Positions 1 to 10,996 of a DNA stretch of 64,000 nt are shown piece after piece. Origin of the DNA: Serripes groenlandicus (lineage: Eukaryota > Mollusca > Bivalvia > Cardiida > Cardiidae); the NCBI GenBank assembly GCA_031761405.1, contig JASEVX010000010.1, positions 28,898,674 through 28,962,673 on the forward strand. Reading direction: 5' to 3'. Made by a program: the position numbers and the translations under genes. Each line of letters opens with the position of its first letter. Positions within the stretch are counted from its first letter, which is position 1. The notes under the pieces were generated by a model. It was not told the DNA's origin and did not search any database. It saw nothing but the letters and a program-made list of their open reading frames with translations.

Positions 1-834
1 TGCAAGTGGCTAACTGCAGATCACGAAATACATTAGGACAAGAATTGATCGATCCATTTTCTTTATCACATACACTTCCCAAGAAGGCCTGTCCGTTAAT
101 TGAATAATATTTGAGTTTAACGCACAATAGTGTATACACAGAATGGGAGTCTATCGCAAAAACTTTATTTGACTGGCGGTATTTCACAAAGGTCGTTGCA
201 TAGTTTACACACTCATTAATGCATTTATCACAATGCATGATATATCACAATAAAAAGAACGCTGCATAACAATGGAAACTATATTGAAATTTCAATTAAA
301 ATATTAAAGCAAAACAGCCAAATCTGTATCTACATTTTCTAGTTACTAAAAACAAAACATGTTTTACCTTGTTTGAAATAATTTATATAATACTTTTAAA
401 ATTAACATGAATCATTTTATAAACAAAATAATAATTTCACTGTGCTATAATAGAACAATTATGAATGGTCCTTGCCTGGAGATTAATTTACACTACGTTA
501 ATACAAATTAATCCAAATTGTAGGGGTCAGTCTAGCATGGCTCTATACATTCCCAGTCAAGGCTGCGTCAACACAACTGTTCATATTTTTTTTCCATAAC
601 ATAGGTGAACAAATACATGCACTTTTTTATTCTTTCAAATTCTCAATAATTGTGAATATTTAATGAGCAGAGTGTAGAATTTGTTGATCTGAAGGTACTT
701 ATAGATCGGTCGGTAGTACTTTTTACTTTCTGGTGTCTTTCACGATACACAATGTCTATTGATATTTATACCGTTCTAGCAATTTTGCACCACGATGCTG
801 ATAGATTTTGAAATTATAAACATAAGGGCCGTAT

Positions 835-1500
835 TGTGTATGTGTACAACATTAAATGAAGGAATAGCTAAATAACTTAGGAGAATATTTAATACCTCAA
901 AGTTTAACATGAACTCCATGGGTTATATAGAAATATGTTACCCCAAGAGGTCGCTTTGAGTGGATACACTTTCATTCATGAGTTCATTTGTTAAGATAAT
1001 ATACACAACACTCTCCCCCTTCAAATGTTAAGTCATCAATTCAAATTCAATTTTGAAATTGCAATCATAATATACCTGATGAACGTATGCACATACTGCT
1101 TTAATTTGTTCCGTTTGTGATTAGCTATTAAATTCAAATGTCCACGATGATCTCAATTAACATAATCATAATCCTTTATAGCGGTACAAAATACCATCCT
1201 CGTCGCCAATGTGTTGTATACGTGTACGACATTAAATGAAGGAACAACCATATAGCTTAGCAGAATATTTAAAACTACAAAGATAGACATGAAATACATG
1301 GGTAATATAGAAATATGTTACATTAAGACGCATGGCTTTGAGTGGATACACTTTTATTCATGAGTTAATTAATTAAGACAGTATACACAGCACTCTCCCC
1401 TTTCAAATTTAAAATCTTCAATTTCAATTCAATTTTGAAATCACAATCATAATTACACCTGTAGAAAGTATGCACATACCACTTCAATTTGTTCAGTGTG
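835..1500 (+). repeat. Diverged direct duplication, about 370-bp units
   Basis: GTGTACAACATTAAATGAAG at 842 and GTGTACGACATTAAATGAAG at 1219 open two copies that share ATATAGAAATATGTTAC, TTTGAGTGGATACACTTTCA and ACACTCTCCCCCTTCAAATG. The pattern could be paired remnants of a long terminal repeat, but no primer-binding site or coding region follows. Confidence 0.7.
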
Positions 1501-1659
1501 TGAATAATAAATCAAGAAAGTATGCACAAACTGCTTTAATTTGTACATGCATGTTGCGCTTGATCAAGTCATATTGACAGCGTAGACATATATTTTATCT
1601 TTTAATCATGTAATTCATATATTTTAACATAACATTTCTTCCAAGTTCTTTGCGTTGGG

Positions 1660-1800
1660 TAAGTGATGTCGAATCAAATCCATTTTCCGGCTGATATGCC
1701 AAAAAGTTATCGAATTTTTATTTTTAGACAAACACTATTTGGCGGTTCGAAAGGTATAACATGGGTATTATCTGGCAATAGTCTATTCACTTATTTGGTC
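1660..1800. repeat. Dispersed repeat shared with 50855-50985
   Basis: GGTTCGAAAGGTATAACATG GGTATTATCTGGCAATAG at 1745-1790 matches GGTTCGAAAAGTACAACATG GGTATTAGCTGGTAACAG at 50930-50970, with similar flanks (ATCAAATCCATTTTCCGGCT-GATAT and ATCAAATTTCTGGTCGATAT). Family unknown. Confidence 0.6.
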
Positions 1801-1899
1801 TCTATAAGGTATTGAATGTGCTTTATTCCTTTGGCACACTTATGCTTTGATATTTCTACGACAATATATGACTGTTCAACAAATATCTTCTATTGTCAG

Positions 1900-2110
1900 A
1901 CTGCCTCGGGTTCTGGAGGTCGCGCGTTCGATCCCCGGCCGGATCTTACCAATACTTTTACAATGGTAGTAATGGCTGTGCTCCTTGGAGCTGAGGGTTG
2001 AGGGGTTAGCATTTCGACTGACCGGCTGGTGTCACGATAAATAGACCCGTACGCTCCAGAAGTAAAGATGAAACATTGTTGAAAGCGGCGTAAAACACCG
2101 AACAATCATG
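1900..2110 (+). mobile_element. SINE, first type, truncated head
   Basis: CTGCCTCGGGTTCTGGAGGT, B box GCGTTCGATCCCCGGCCGG, then AATGGTAGTAATGGCTG, GGGTTAGCATTTCGACTG and tail TTGAAAGCGGCGTAAAACAC. Same family as the copies at 3712, 23455, 34215 and 53938. Confidence 0.82.
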
Positions 2111-3711
2111 CATTTTCGGTTGAAGATGATTCAAATAGGCCGGAGGTTTAAATATATAAATGAAGAAATTGAATTCATAAAAGAACTTTTAAAACTAACT
2201 TTTGTTTAACATGTTAACTCCAATATACCTATTCGTTTTTCTTTCTTTTTATTTTACTACATAATTACCTCCCTTTATTGAAGAAGGCAGCTAAGTCAGC
2301 TGATGGTTTCTCCGTAAACACATCCACCATCATAAATATCACTAGTGAAATGGGGTCAATTGCCGAAAACTCTTCTGGAAAATACCATGCAAGCAGAACA
2401 GCAAAGGTATGGTTCAACCTAAGGCCATGATGTTCAGAAAATAATTGAATAAAACATACAAGTTGTAAATTCTAATAGAAAAAAATGCTGCATTAATGTC
2501 AAAGCGATATTTGTCAAAAGGTATGTATTTCTGTTGCACATGATTTACAGTATACTAATACAACTTCTATCATAAATCAAATTTGACCTGTGAGCCATGA
2601 CCTTTGCGAATATATGATATATATAAATCAATCATTTCAAATTCAGAAGTTTACGAAAATTGGTGTGTTGATCACATATTACCTAATCCACAAAAATATA
2701 ATGTAAACATATGGGTAACCAGGCTTGGAAAAATTTCCCGACCTTTCTTCTGTATACCCCATACTTTGGAAAATATTTCAGTTTCAGTTTTACATCATTT
2801 GTTTTGCAACGCTTCATTCTTTATATGACTAGAAGAATTGAAGGTTAAAATGTAGCCGTCACGAAAAAGTGATTAAATAAATTCAATTCATAAAAGATCA
2901 GTAAATTTAATTTTTTTTTTTTCAATGATCCAACATTCAGATTTTTAAAAAATTTGCATAAATATAGTTTAAGCATAACTCTATCACAATGAGGGACATT
3001 AATGATAATTATATTATCTCCCTTGTCAGATAAAGACCAAGGAAGACCAAATAGTTGGTAGGTCCATTGAGTTGGAATCCTTTGTCTTTATGGCTATTTC
3101 GCAATGAGATATTGCAATTACTCTGTACACATTAATCATAAATGTGTTAATTAAAGTGATGATTCAAAAGAGAAAATTCACATAGCAGTGTTTAAAGAAA
3201 ACAAATGTGGAATTACTAATCAATCTAATAACAGTTGGCCAAGAAAATGCAATTATAAGTGCACCATCTAGTGTAAAGAAACCAATGATAAAAACAGAGG
3301 AAACCAAATGATAGGACCTAGCTAGATGTAGAGAGTATTAAAGGGAGATAACTGACCGATGTCTTCAATTAAACTTAAAACACACAGATTACCAGACTTC
3401 TTTTTAAAAAAAAAAAAAATCTTGCATGATCAATCATACAAAGCGCGTTGTGTTTACATTATCACCGTCTGTCCGAAGACCATAACACTTTTAAACCGGT
3501 GTTTACGTAATATATACGTAATATATATTTAGCGTGAGAATGGAAACGGTCGCGATCGTCTTTAAATTCAATAGACAAAATAGTAAATGCAACATAATGT
3601 TTACGATATTGCTGTTACTATTTGAAAGAATTGTCTGCCATTATAAACACGATTTTTGTGACAAATGTGTATTTTTCATGAAAGGTCATCGCTCACATGT
3701 CAAATTAATTG
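2111..3711. other. No gene supported
   Basis: AT-rich. One short exon-like open stretch (about 2282-2407, plus strand, ADGFSVNTSTIINITSEMGS... ending AAAG|GTATGG) has splice-like edges but no recognisable product. Homopolymer runs at 2912 and 3401. Confidence 0.4.
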
Positions 3712-3975
3712 ATTGATTGATTGTTTGGTCTTTACCCTGCTTTCAACAAAATTTCAGTTATATCTCGGCTTTCCTGAGTAAGTTACCAGTAACACTGGTC
3801 CGTTTATCTAGAAACCAGCTAGTCAGCGTAATGCTTACCCTGCATCCCTTAGCGCCAAGGATGGCAGCCATAATTACCATTTTTGAAGTCTTTGGTATGA
3901 CCCGGTCGGGTATCGAACCGTTGACTTCCCACACCCAAAGCAAACGCTCTACATCCACACTATCGAGGCGGTGAG
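3712..3975 (-). mobile_element. SINE, first type, near full length
   Basis: Reverse complement begins ACCGCCTCGATAGTGTGGAT, has B box GGTTCGATACCCGACCGGG, and ends in GAAAGCAGGGTAAAGACCAA plus CAATCAATCAA. Length about 264. The open frames on both strands here are products of the repeat. Confidence 0.82.
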
Positions 3976-6323
3976 GTCATATTAAACCTGTACACATTCA
4001 CTAACAGATATGTTCAATAAATAGTGTGTGCATTTCGCCGCTTTCAACCGAAGTCTAAAGGGACTTATACATTCCTTCGTGAAATCGACGTTTTCAATTG
4101 ACCGACGGATTTATTCTAAATTAAACAATACTTTGTCAGTAATTCATTTATACATTAGTGTGCATTATGAAAAGAAATCCAATGAAACAATCATGTCAAG
4201 AAAGCTGATTGGCAGCAGTTTTGGTTGCTCGTACATGTATAAGACACGGTACCAATGCTACACTGTTTTTAAAAGGCAGATTCGTTTCAGGAAATGGTTC
4301 GAGTGAAACTTTATATCGGAATTTAAACATGCTTTAGTTATCGCGAGTCCACTTTATTTCAAGGCGCATGCGCATCAATCCATGATTTTGTGTGACCAAC
4401 CATGCTAGGCCCGGGATAGTGATTTGCCAATTGGCAGTACACCATTAACGGAAGAGCAGGGATGGAATTATTATGTACAAATTAATGAATTATCATCTAA
4501 ATTATGGAAACTCGGTGTGTTGAATTGCTACCTTTCTACATTAGGTACAAACCGATTTTGTTTCCTTATGGCTCACCGGTTTGAAGATCAGGTTCCAAAA
4601 CAAAAACAAAAACAATTCTGTACTTATGTACCTGATAGGTTCAAAATTGGTGCAGAGCAAGACAGTTCTCGATATTGACCAATCAGAAGTTTGGTTTGGT
4701 TTGGAGAACACAGTTCATTTCTGACCACCGAGAACGTTTCAGAGTTTTATAGTATCGAACCATTGGCTTAATGTGAAGATATACATATAGATTTATCCGT
4801 AATCGAAGTTTTTACAAATGCGAAATATTAAACATATATTTAATACGAGACGGTATATTGCGGGAACTGAAACCGGACGTCCCGAATTCGATTCATGTTC
4901 GCAGAAGTCACGGATGAGTGCCCTTTGGCAAGGTACACTTTGTAGCGGATTATAAAGATGATAGTTTCAAAACATACATTTCCTAGTATAGTACTGGTTA
5001 GTTATAGAGGAAATGATAAGTGTGCAGTTCCCATTATATAAATTAAACTGTTTTAAACGATGTACACCCTGATTAGATTAACACAATTATTCAATACAGG
5101 TGGCCCTGAATATGGTTACAACAAACCTTTCGATTGACCTTTAACAATATGGCATTCTGGTATCGGCGATTCATCCGGGTTAGGTTCAAACAAACATGTG
5201 CGGACCATCGGCTAAGATAACAATAGGGGAAAGCGTCAACGAAATGTCGAAGCTGATCGCCTCATTCCAGTCGGAATAAGAAAATGGCCGATTTTACTAC
5301 TACATTCTGGTGAAAACGAACCTGTATTGTTGAACTGCGCTTGTTGATGATAACACAAAGACACCTTAACAATATCTTCCATAGACCCCAATGTGCAGAT
5401 GACGGCCTCAGAAAAATGTCGGCAAATATATAGAAACTTGTTTAAAACATTGTGACAAAAGGGTAAATCGCTTACATTGAGTTTTTTTTGTGTTTGTTTC
5501 CAAAAATACTATTTCGTTTTCCATATTTGTGTTTAGAAATTCGTTGCTTCTTCAGAAGGGTTAACACTATTGTAAGGATAACCCTTTTTGCATCAATTTA
5601 ATATTCGACAGTATCAAAATAATTTGTTTATACATTGAAATCATGTAAAGCATTCTTGACAATGAATATTAAGATTTAAAAAAGAAAATTGTTTAAGAAA
5701 AAGATAGAAAAATGCAGTAATTTCCTTTTCGACAATGCTTTCATCTTAAAGGTATCAAACTTGGTTTGTAATATTTGGTGTTGTTCTATGTTTGGGAATG
5801 AAAGCATATTCTTTATCCTAAATCTTAATTAGATCCGACTCACAGAATAGAGCTCAATATGAATTAAATACATATCAAATATTCACAAATCAATTAAATT
5901 CCATTAATACCATACATTAACTTCGCTGCAGTAGCAATAGCTCGTAAAGACCTGATGACTACCTAAAACAGGTCGTCTCAGATTGACCTATAGATAAGCC
6001 AATCAAATTGTCGCCTACACAATCAGGTCTCAACAGGGGAGATAACCCATATAATAAATGAGATCGAGAAGCGGTTATAGAAGAATGTTCTAATGGTATC
6101 GAATTGTTAATCGTTCAGGGTCAATTCGAGTTCAACCTTTTATGTGTTCTTGTCAGATCCAATGTACGTACAGCGAAGTAGTCTGGTATTATTTCGATGA
6201 GATTGAAATAAATATAAACGATATTAGTTTGTGTTTAGTGACATACCGATAGTTATCATTATGAACAATAATTTAACGAACATCACGAAACATGAAACAT
6301 ATCACGCGATCAACTTACTGCAA
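3976..6323. other. No gene supported
   Basis: Lies downstream (3') of the Hsp70-like stop codon. A plus-strand 84-codon frame at 4424-4678 and a 92-codon frame at 4028-4306 have no recognisable product. No poly(A) signal could be tied to the pseudogene. Confidence 0.4.
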
Positions 6324-6810
6324 TTAAATCAGAGATAATCCCAAATTCTTTAATTTCAATCCTATTTCCGATACCTCTTGCATAACATCGGAGAGAGATC
6401 TAGCACTATCGTTATCTAACAAGAATTCAAGAGATGCCAGAATATCAACCAGCTCTTTTTTCGTCGAATCTTCCAGGAGAGCATGGAAAAGGTGCCACCA
6501 TTCAGGGACTCGACCTTTTCCATTTTCATGATATACTTATCTCTCCTTTGATCGCGTCCCACATCTGTCACCAGCATTGACACATTTTCTAGCAACCCCG
6601 GTATTTCTAATGATCTTAGTCCCCGTACGGCTGGCTTGATGACAAAACTTTCATACATCACTGACGTGTTCTGCACGGTGAAATTGTACAGGCCTCTCTC
6701 GTCGATCATCATGGTTGATTCAAACATCGGAAACCCCTTTCTGTACGGGGATATGCCATTGATGGTGAGCTCTCCCCATTTGGTGTTTTCTTCAATCGTT
6801 TCTCCTTCAC
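6324..6810 (-). pseudogene. Hsp70-like exon 7: substrate-binding domain end and lid, frameshifted
   Basis: After ttgaacag the exon reads GEGETIEENTKWGELTINGI, then SPYRKGFPMFESTMMIDERG and LYNFTVQNTS, following the Hsp70 pattern [32 protein letters not shown]...V.A. The first frame is lost around 6500-6536, and coding character continues in a second frame: HENGKGRVPEWWHLFHALLE, DSTKKELVDILASLEFLLDN, SLSDVMQEVSEIGLKLKNLG, then TAA at 6324-6326. The helical, charged tail fits a lid domain. No ER-retention signal precedes the stop. A GTAAGT after the stop is not needed for the model. Confidence 0.8.
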
Positions 6811-7204
6811 CTGTTCAAAAGCAAACGATTTATACGTCAGGCGAAACATGGTCTTGCTGCAGCTCCGTTTCGGCATTAAATAAAAGTACTTCTTGTGCGA
6901 CGGAGTCAATTGGCTTTTTTATCAGGAGTTATTACAAGGGCTCGCCTGAGTATCCAACGATCGCAGATGCGATTATACCCCTAGTCGCCTGATACGGTTC
7001 ATACACAATGAGCCCGTACATGAATAAGGTAATACAAGTTGACCTTTCTGAACAGTATAGATCAAGGTCAGCCTTCACATCAATACAGTCTGATCAACAT
7101 ATACATGTTCCCATATTACTTACACAAGCGTTTCAGTAACTCTTGTAAGGTTCTTATACGACTTGGTAGGTGGACAAGATCATCTGAACCTACACTGTTC
7201 AGAA

Positions 7205-7495
7205 TTGATTAATTGGGATTTAACGCCGTTTTCAACACCTTTTCAGTCATATCACGGCGGCCAGTTCACATATTCATGTGTTTCCTGGCTTTCTCAGACC
7301 AGTTATCCACACAACAATCCCTCTAAGCAACTGGCTGCTTATCCACATAGACTGTTATCACATTGGTGGAAGACGAATGACGCTTGTCACAATGACTTTT
7401 GTCAAAGGACGGAAAGAATGTTGGACACGCTTGGGAACTCACAACCCCTAGATTGACAGCCTGCGTCGCTACCTACTGAGCTACCGAGGCTCGGA
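7205..7495 (-). mobile_element. SINE, second type (tRNA head, GGTAGCTCAGTAGG)
   Basis: Minus-strand head CCTCGGTAGCTCAGTAGGTA is a tRNA-like A box; tail CGTTAAATCCCAATTAATC-side contains AACGCCGTTTTCAAC. Middle phrases CATTGGTGGAAGACGAATGA and TGTTTCCTGGCTTTCTCA recur at 8950-9215, 9925-10095 and 17140-17440. It lies in an intron of the Hsp70-like gene. Confidence 0.75.
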
Positions 7496-7939
7496 TACAC
7501 TGTTCAGAAATGCTAACAGGACAGGGATTTCTTTGGTCAGTCAAAAGGAATAAGTTTTATCATGCTCATCGGTTAAAAATGTGTTAAGGATATTACAAAT
7601 ACTTTGACAGACTTTGTCAGACTATGATATGCCTTTTTCCAGAGATATTACTTTTAAGAGAGAGTTAGACGCGTTACAATTCAAATTGTTAACTAGAAGC
7701 CACATTCATCTATGGTAGTTCTTAATATGGACGAACTGTAACAGTTCTAGTAAGACCGTGTGCATACGCATGTTCTTCCGGGTCTTTACTGTACGTAGAT
7801 TCAACCAGACATTGACGTAACTTAAAGTAATGTAGAATAAGTGAAAATATAGCAAGTCATACAATTCATAGTGCATATACTATTACATATGAGACTGGCT
7901 CTGCGGTGTTTTAACTAGAATGTCCAACTTTAAAGAGGG

Positions 7940-8140
7940 TTTACATGGTTTGATACCGGGTCGGGTTATACCATAAAGATTTTCAAAGTGGTACACATGG
8001 CTTCCCCACATGGCTGCTTCGATTGCAGTACGACTGATGGGCTGCTTCCAGGATAAAATTAATAGCAGTGATGAATGGTAAACGATGTGATATAACTGAA
8101 ATATTGTTGACAACGGCTTTAAACACTAGACAAAATGGTA
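7940..8140 (+). mobile_element. SINE, first type, strongly diverged
   Basis: GTTTGATACCGGGTCGGGTT, AAGTGGTACACATGGCT and TTGACAACGGCTTTAAACAC follow the family order. Located in the intron between Hsp70-like exons 6 and 7. Confidence 0.5.
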
Positions 8141-8185
8141 GGGCCAGTTAATCTAGATTGGTCGTTTTTAAAGTAATCCTCTTAC

Positions 8186-8437
8186 CTTCATACACTTCAA
8201 CAACTATGGACGATTGGTTGTGAACAGACGTAGTAAAGTTAACTATTTTAGCGCTTGGCAAACTCGTATATTTCTCAACAACGGTTGAGATGTTTCCGTG
8301 GGATGTTTTAAATCCGAGCGAGGCTGTACTGCTATCTAATGTCAACTGCTCGTTTAAAAAGATGAAGCCCGAGAGAGTATCGCTCCTTGGTATGCAGCGC
8401 CGTGGGTAATCATCATCTCTGGACGATGGATCAAATT
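8186..8437 (-). pseudogene. Hsp70-like exon 6: ATPase/substrate-domain junction, frameshifted
   Basis: After cctttcag the phase-0 frame reads NLIHRPEMMITHGAAYQGAI, matching the Hsp70 block SINPDEAVAYGAAVQAAIL, then runs into a stop. The continuation is in another frame: GFIFLNEQLTLDSSTASLGF, then VVEKYTSLPSAKIVNFTT and NQSSIVVEVYEG, matching LLLLDVTPLSLGIET, IPTKK..TFTT and VEIKVYQGE. The switch lies at a CT repeat (8371-8377); removing one dinucleotide gives IL-SGFIF and an exon of 250 bases, which also makes the phase into exon 7 correct. Donor GAAG|GTAAGA. Confidence 0.85.
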
Positions 8438-8542
8438 CTGAAAGGAAAACAACTCGCAATAACTAGAACTCAAAAGGGAACCATGAATTAATTCCAATCA
8501 GCGATGTGTTCGAGTAATCGCTAGAATTATGCTGAATTCAAG

Positions 8543-8855
8543 TACAGTTAAGAACAACTTGAAATTAACAAATTTACCGTTCACGCTCCACTCCTTTCCG
8601 TTCCATTCCGCTCCGCAGACGTTGCATTCCGCTCATAAAGCGTTCACTCATTCGTTACATTGTGATTGCTTTTTTCCGTTCCGCTCAGATTGAGCGAAGC
8701 ATTCATGTGATTGGATTTTCTCGTTCATTATGATTGTTTCGTTCAGAGCGCAAAATTCCGTTCCGCTCATAAAGCATTCCAACTTCGTTCCAATCACGCT
8801 CACGATCCAATCACGTTCCGCTCAGATTGTCAATGGCATGATGTTCTTAACTGTA
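8543..8855. mobile_element. Tc1/mariner-like MITE with a degenerate TTCCGCTC core
   Basis: Inverted ends TACAGTTAAGAACA (8543-8556) and TGTTCTTAACTGTA (8842-8855). Read as TA target sites around CAGTTAAGAACA...TGTTCTTAACTG, this matches Tc1/mariner ends, which begin CAGT and duplicate TA. The interior is a degenerate tandem of about 10-14 base words such as CATTCCGCTCATAAAG and TTCCGCTCAGATTG. There is no transposase. It lies in the intron upstream of Hsp70-like exon 6. Confidence 0.65.
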
Positions 8856-8949
8856 TCATGTATTGTGAGCTTCGTAAATCATTGATACTAAATTTAAATT
8901 ATGAAAAAAGAGCCCGTGATCAATTCTAATCAGGGAAACGGCGAAAAGC

Positions 8950-9215
8950 GGTTCAGATTGGTGTCCATCTAATGGTTTTGAGTTCGAACCAGATCTCAGC
9001 AAACATTCTTACTGACATTTGACAAAAGCCAATGCGACAATCGTTATTCGTCTTCCACCAATGGGCTAACAGTCTAAGTAAAACAGTAGCCAGTTGCTTT
9101 GCGAGACTGTTGTGTGGTGTATTGATGTGAATGCAAAGACACACATGGGTAGGTGAACTGACCATCGTGATATAATAGAAACTTGTTGAACATGGCGACA
9201 AAAGCCCATTCATTC
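8950..9215 (+). mobile_element. SINE, second type, plus orientation
   Basis: GAGTTCGAACCAGATCTCAG (B box), TCGTCTTCCACCAATGGGCT, CAGTAGCCAGTTGCTTTGCG and GGGTAGGTGAACTGACCATC are the reverse complement of the second-type phrases at 7205-7495. Confidence 0.7.
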
Positions 9216-9439
9216 AATTGATAAATGAACAAATCAATTTATCATGCAGAATGCATTACCTTCGGCTTGATGACATAGGCAGACGATGACAAAATGTTTA
9301 TGCTTTTATGCTTAAGGGGATTTGTTTGGGCGCATTACTAGTTCCAAACTCATAGACAGAACACACTTATTGCTTCGTATGCATTTAACTTGGCACGTTA
9401 TGAAGTCCCATCATACCGTCCGTTAGTTTATTTTGAACG

Positions 9440-9725
9440 TGTTGCTGTGTACGGTCTTTCGGCCTAACGTCATGCTAACCCTGCAATCCTTATCGCAAAG
9501 GAGTGCATCAATAATTGCCATGTTTTAAAGCCTATTGTAGGACCAGGCCGGGCATCGAACCTGCAATCTTCCGCACCAAATGCACACGATCTACCACTAC
9601 ACCTGCGAGCCAGTAGTCAATCATTTGATTACAATAATCCGGTGTCACCTTTGCACAATAACACACCGATGGTGCAGTGGTAGAACGACCGACCGGTGTG
9701 TGAGGTGGCAGATTCATTCCCCGAC
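9440..9725. mobile_element. Two abutting SINE pieces in opposite orientation
   Basis: 9443-9620 is minus-oriented first-type (AACGTCATGCTAACCCTGCA ... GGGCATCGAACCTGC ... ATCTACCACTACACC). 9660-9725 is a plus-oriented tRNA-like head (GATGGTGCAGTGGTAGAACG ... GCAGATTCATTCCCCGACC). Confidence 0.6.
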
Positions 9726-9832
9726 CTAGATTATCAAATTATTTGTAAATAAAAGAAATAGCTTTCCCTCCTTGGCACACACGATCCAGTATAACTGGTT
9801 CATTGCAAAGAAGAAAGGCGATGATTTAATGT

Positions 9833-10187
9833 TTTGAAATCGGCGTAAAACACCATACAGACAATTAAAGACACATTTACAGGACGGTCAGATCCAGGTT
9901 AATTTTAAAGAGCTATTTGTTTTGTTGATTGATTGATTGGCGTTTAACGCCATTTGTAACAATTTCTCAGCGGCCAGTTCAGCAACTCGTGCATTTCATG
10001 GTTTTCTCACACCAGTATTCCACACAACAACCGTCCCAAGCAACAAGCTGCTTTTCCACATAGACTTAGCCCATTGGTGGAAGACGAATTTCATGTTGAA
10101 ATCGGCGTAAAACACCATACAGACAATCAAAGACATCTTTGCAGGCCGGTCAGAGTCAGGTTAATTTTAAAGAGTTATTTGTTTTGT
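9833..10187. repeat. About 90-bp direct duplication flanking a SINE fragment in intron 5
   Basis: The block starting ATCGGCGTAAAACACCATAC and ending ATTTTAAAGAG(C/T)TATTTGTTTTGT occurs at about 9835-9922 and again at about 10102-10186. Between them is a truncated second-type SINE (TGGCGTTTAACGCC ... CATTGGTGGAAGACGAA). The second copy abuts the exon-5 donor at 10195. Confidence 0.6.
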
Positions 10188-10194
10188 AATATAC

Positions 10195-10996
10195 CTGTTT
10201 TAGGAATATTGTTTTAACTGTCTGTTTAACTCGTGGTATTCGGGACGAACCTACGGTGGCACAGAGGTGACATGTGTATGTTTTTATTTATCTCGTGCGC
10301 ACTACATACTAAGTCGTGCGCACGAGATACTATGTCGTGCGCACGAGATACTATGTCGTGGGCACGAGATAGTTAAGTCGTGCGCACGAGATACTAAGTC
10401 GTGCGCACGAGATACTATGTCGTGCGCACGAGATAATTAAGTCGTGCGCACGAGTTACTAAGTCGTGCGCACGAGATACTATGTCGTGCGCACGAGTTAC
10501 TAAGTCGTGCGCACCACTTAATTAAGTCGTGCGCACGACATAGTATCTCGTGCGCACGACATACTAAGTCGTGCGCACCACTTAGTAACTCGTGCGCACG
10601 ACTTAGTATGTCGTGCGCACGAGATAATTAAGTCGTGCGCTCGAGTTACTATGTCGTGCGCACGAGATACTAAGTCGTGCGCACGAGATAATTAAGTCGT
10701 GCGCACGAGTTACTATGTCGTGCGCACGAGTTACTAAGTCGTGCGCACGAGTTACTAAGTCGTGCGCACGAGATACTAAGTCGTGCGCACGAGATAATTA
10801 AGTCGTGCGCACGAGTTACTAAGTGGTGCGCACGACTTAGTATGTCGTGCGCACGAGATAAATAAAAACATACACATGTCACCTCTGTGCCACCGTACGA
10901 ACCTCCTGTTAAAATGACGTCACTAATGTCTGATGGTAAGTAACTTTTCTCCTTTAAGAGCTTTTTGATAGTCTTACCAATACCCTTCCAGATTTT
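10195..10996 (-). pseudogene. Hsp70-like exon 5 interrupted by a foldback transposon
   Basis: The upstream half (10897-10996, after ttttttag) reads KIWKGIGKTIKKLLKEKS, then YLPSDISDVILTGGS. The downstream half (10195-10252) reads GGSSRIPRVKQTVKTIFLKQ and ends at GTATAT. Joined with one copy of the 8-base duplication they give an open exon of 150 bases and the motif TGGSSRIPRVKQ, the Hsp70 VGGSTRIPKVQ adenosine-binding motif. Exon 4 ends in phase 0 and exon 6 starts in phase 0, as required. The 644-base insert makes the exon non-functional. Confidence 0.9.
10253..10896. mobile_element. Foldback DNA transposon (non-autonomous) with 8-bp target duplication
   Basis: The ends are perfect 50-base inverted repeats (10253-10302 and 10847-10896), starting ACGGTGGCACAGAGGTGACA. 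The element is flanked by ACGAACCT at 10245-10252 and 10897-10904. The target duplication is proven independently because removing the element and one copy restores the reading frame of Hsp70 exon 5. The interior is a run of about 20-base units built on the palindrome CGTGCGCACG plus AGATACTAAGT, AGTTACTAAGT or AGATAATTAAGT. There is no coding capacity. An 8-bp duplication fits hAT, P, Merlin or MULE-type transposases; the family is not identified. Confidence 0.93.

Noticed and set aside
10300..10850. Regular short repeats suggesting a CRISPR-like array
   Set aside because: Units are continuous palindromic satellite without unique spacers and sit inside a transposon with inverted ends.
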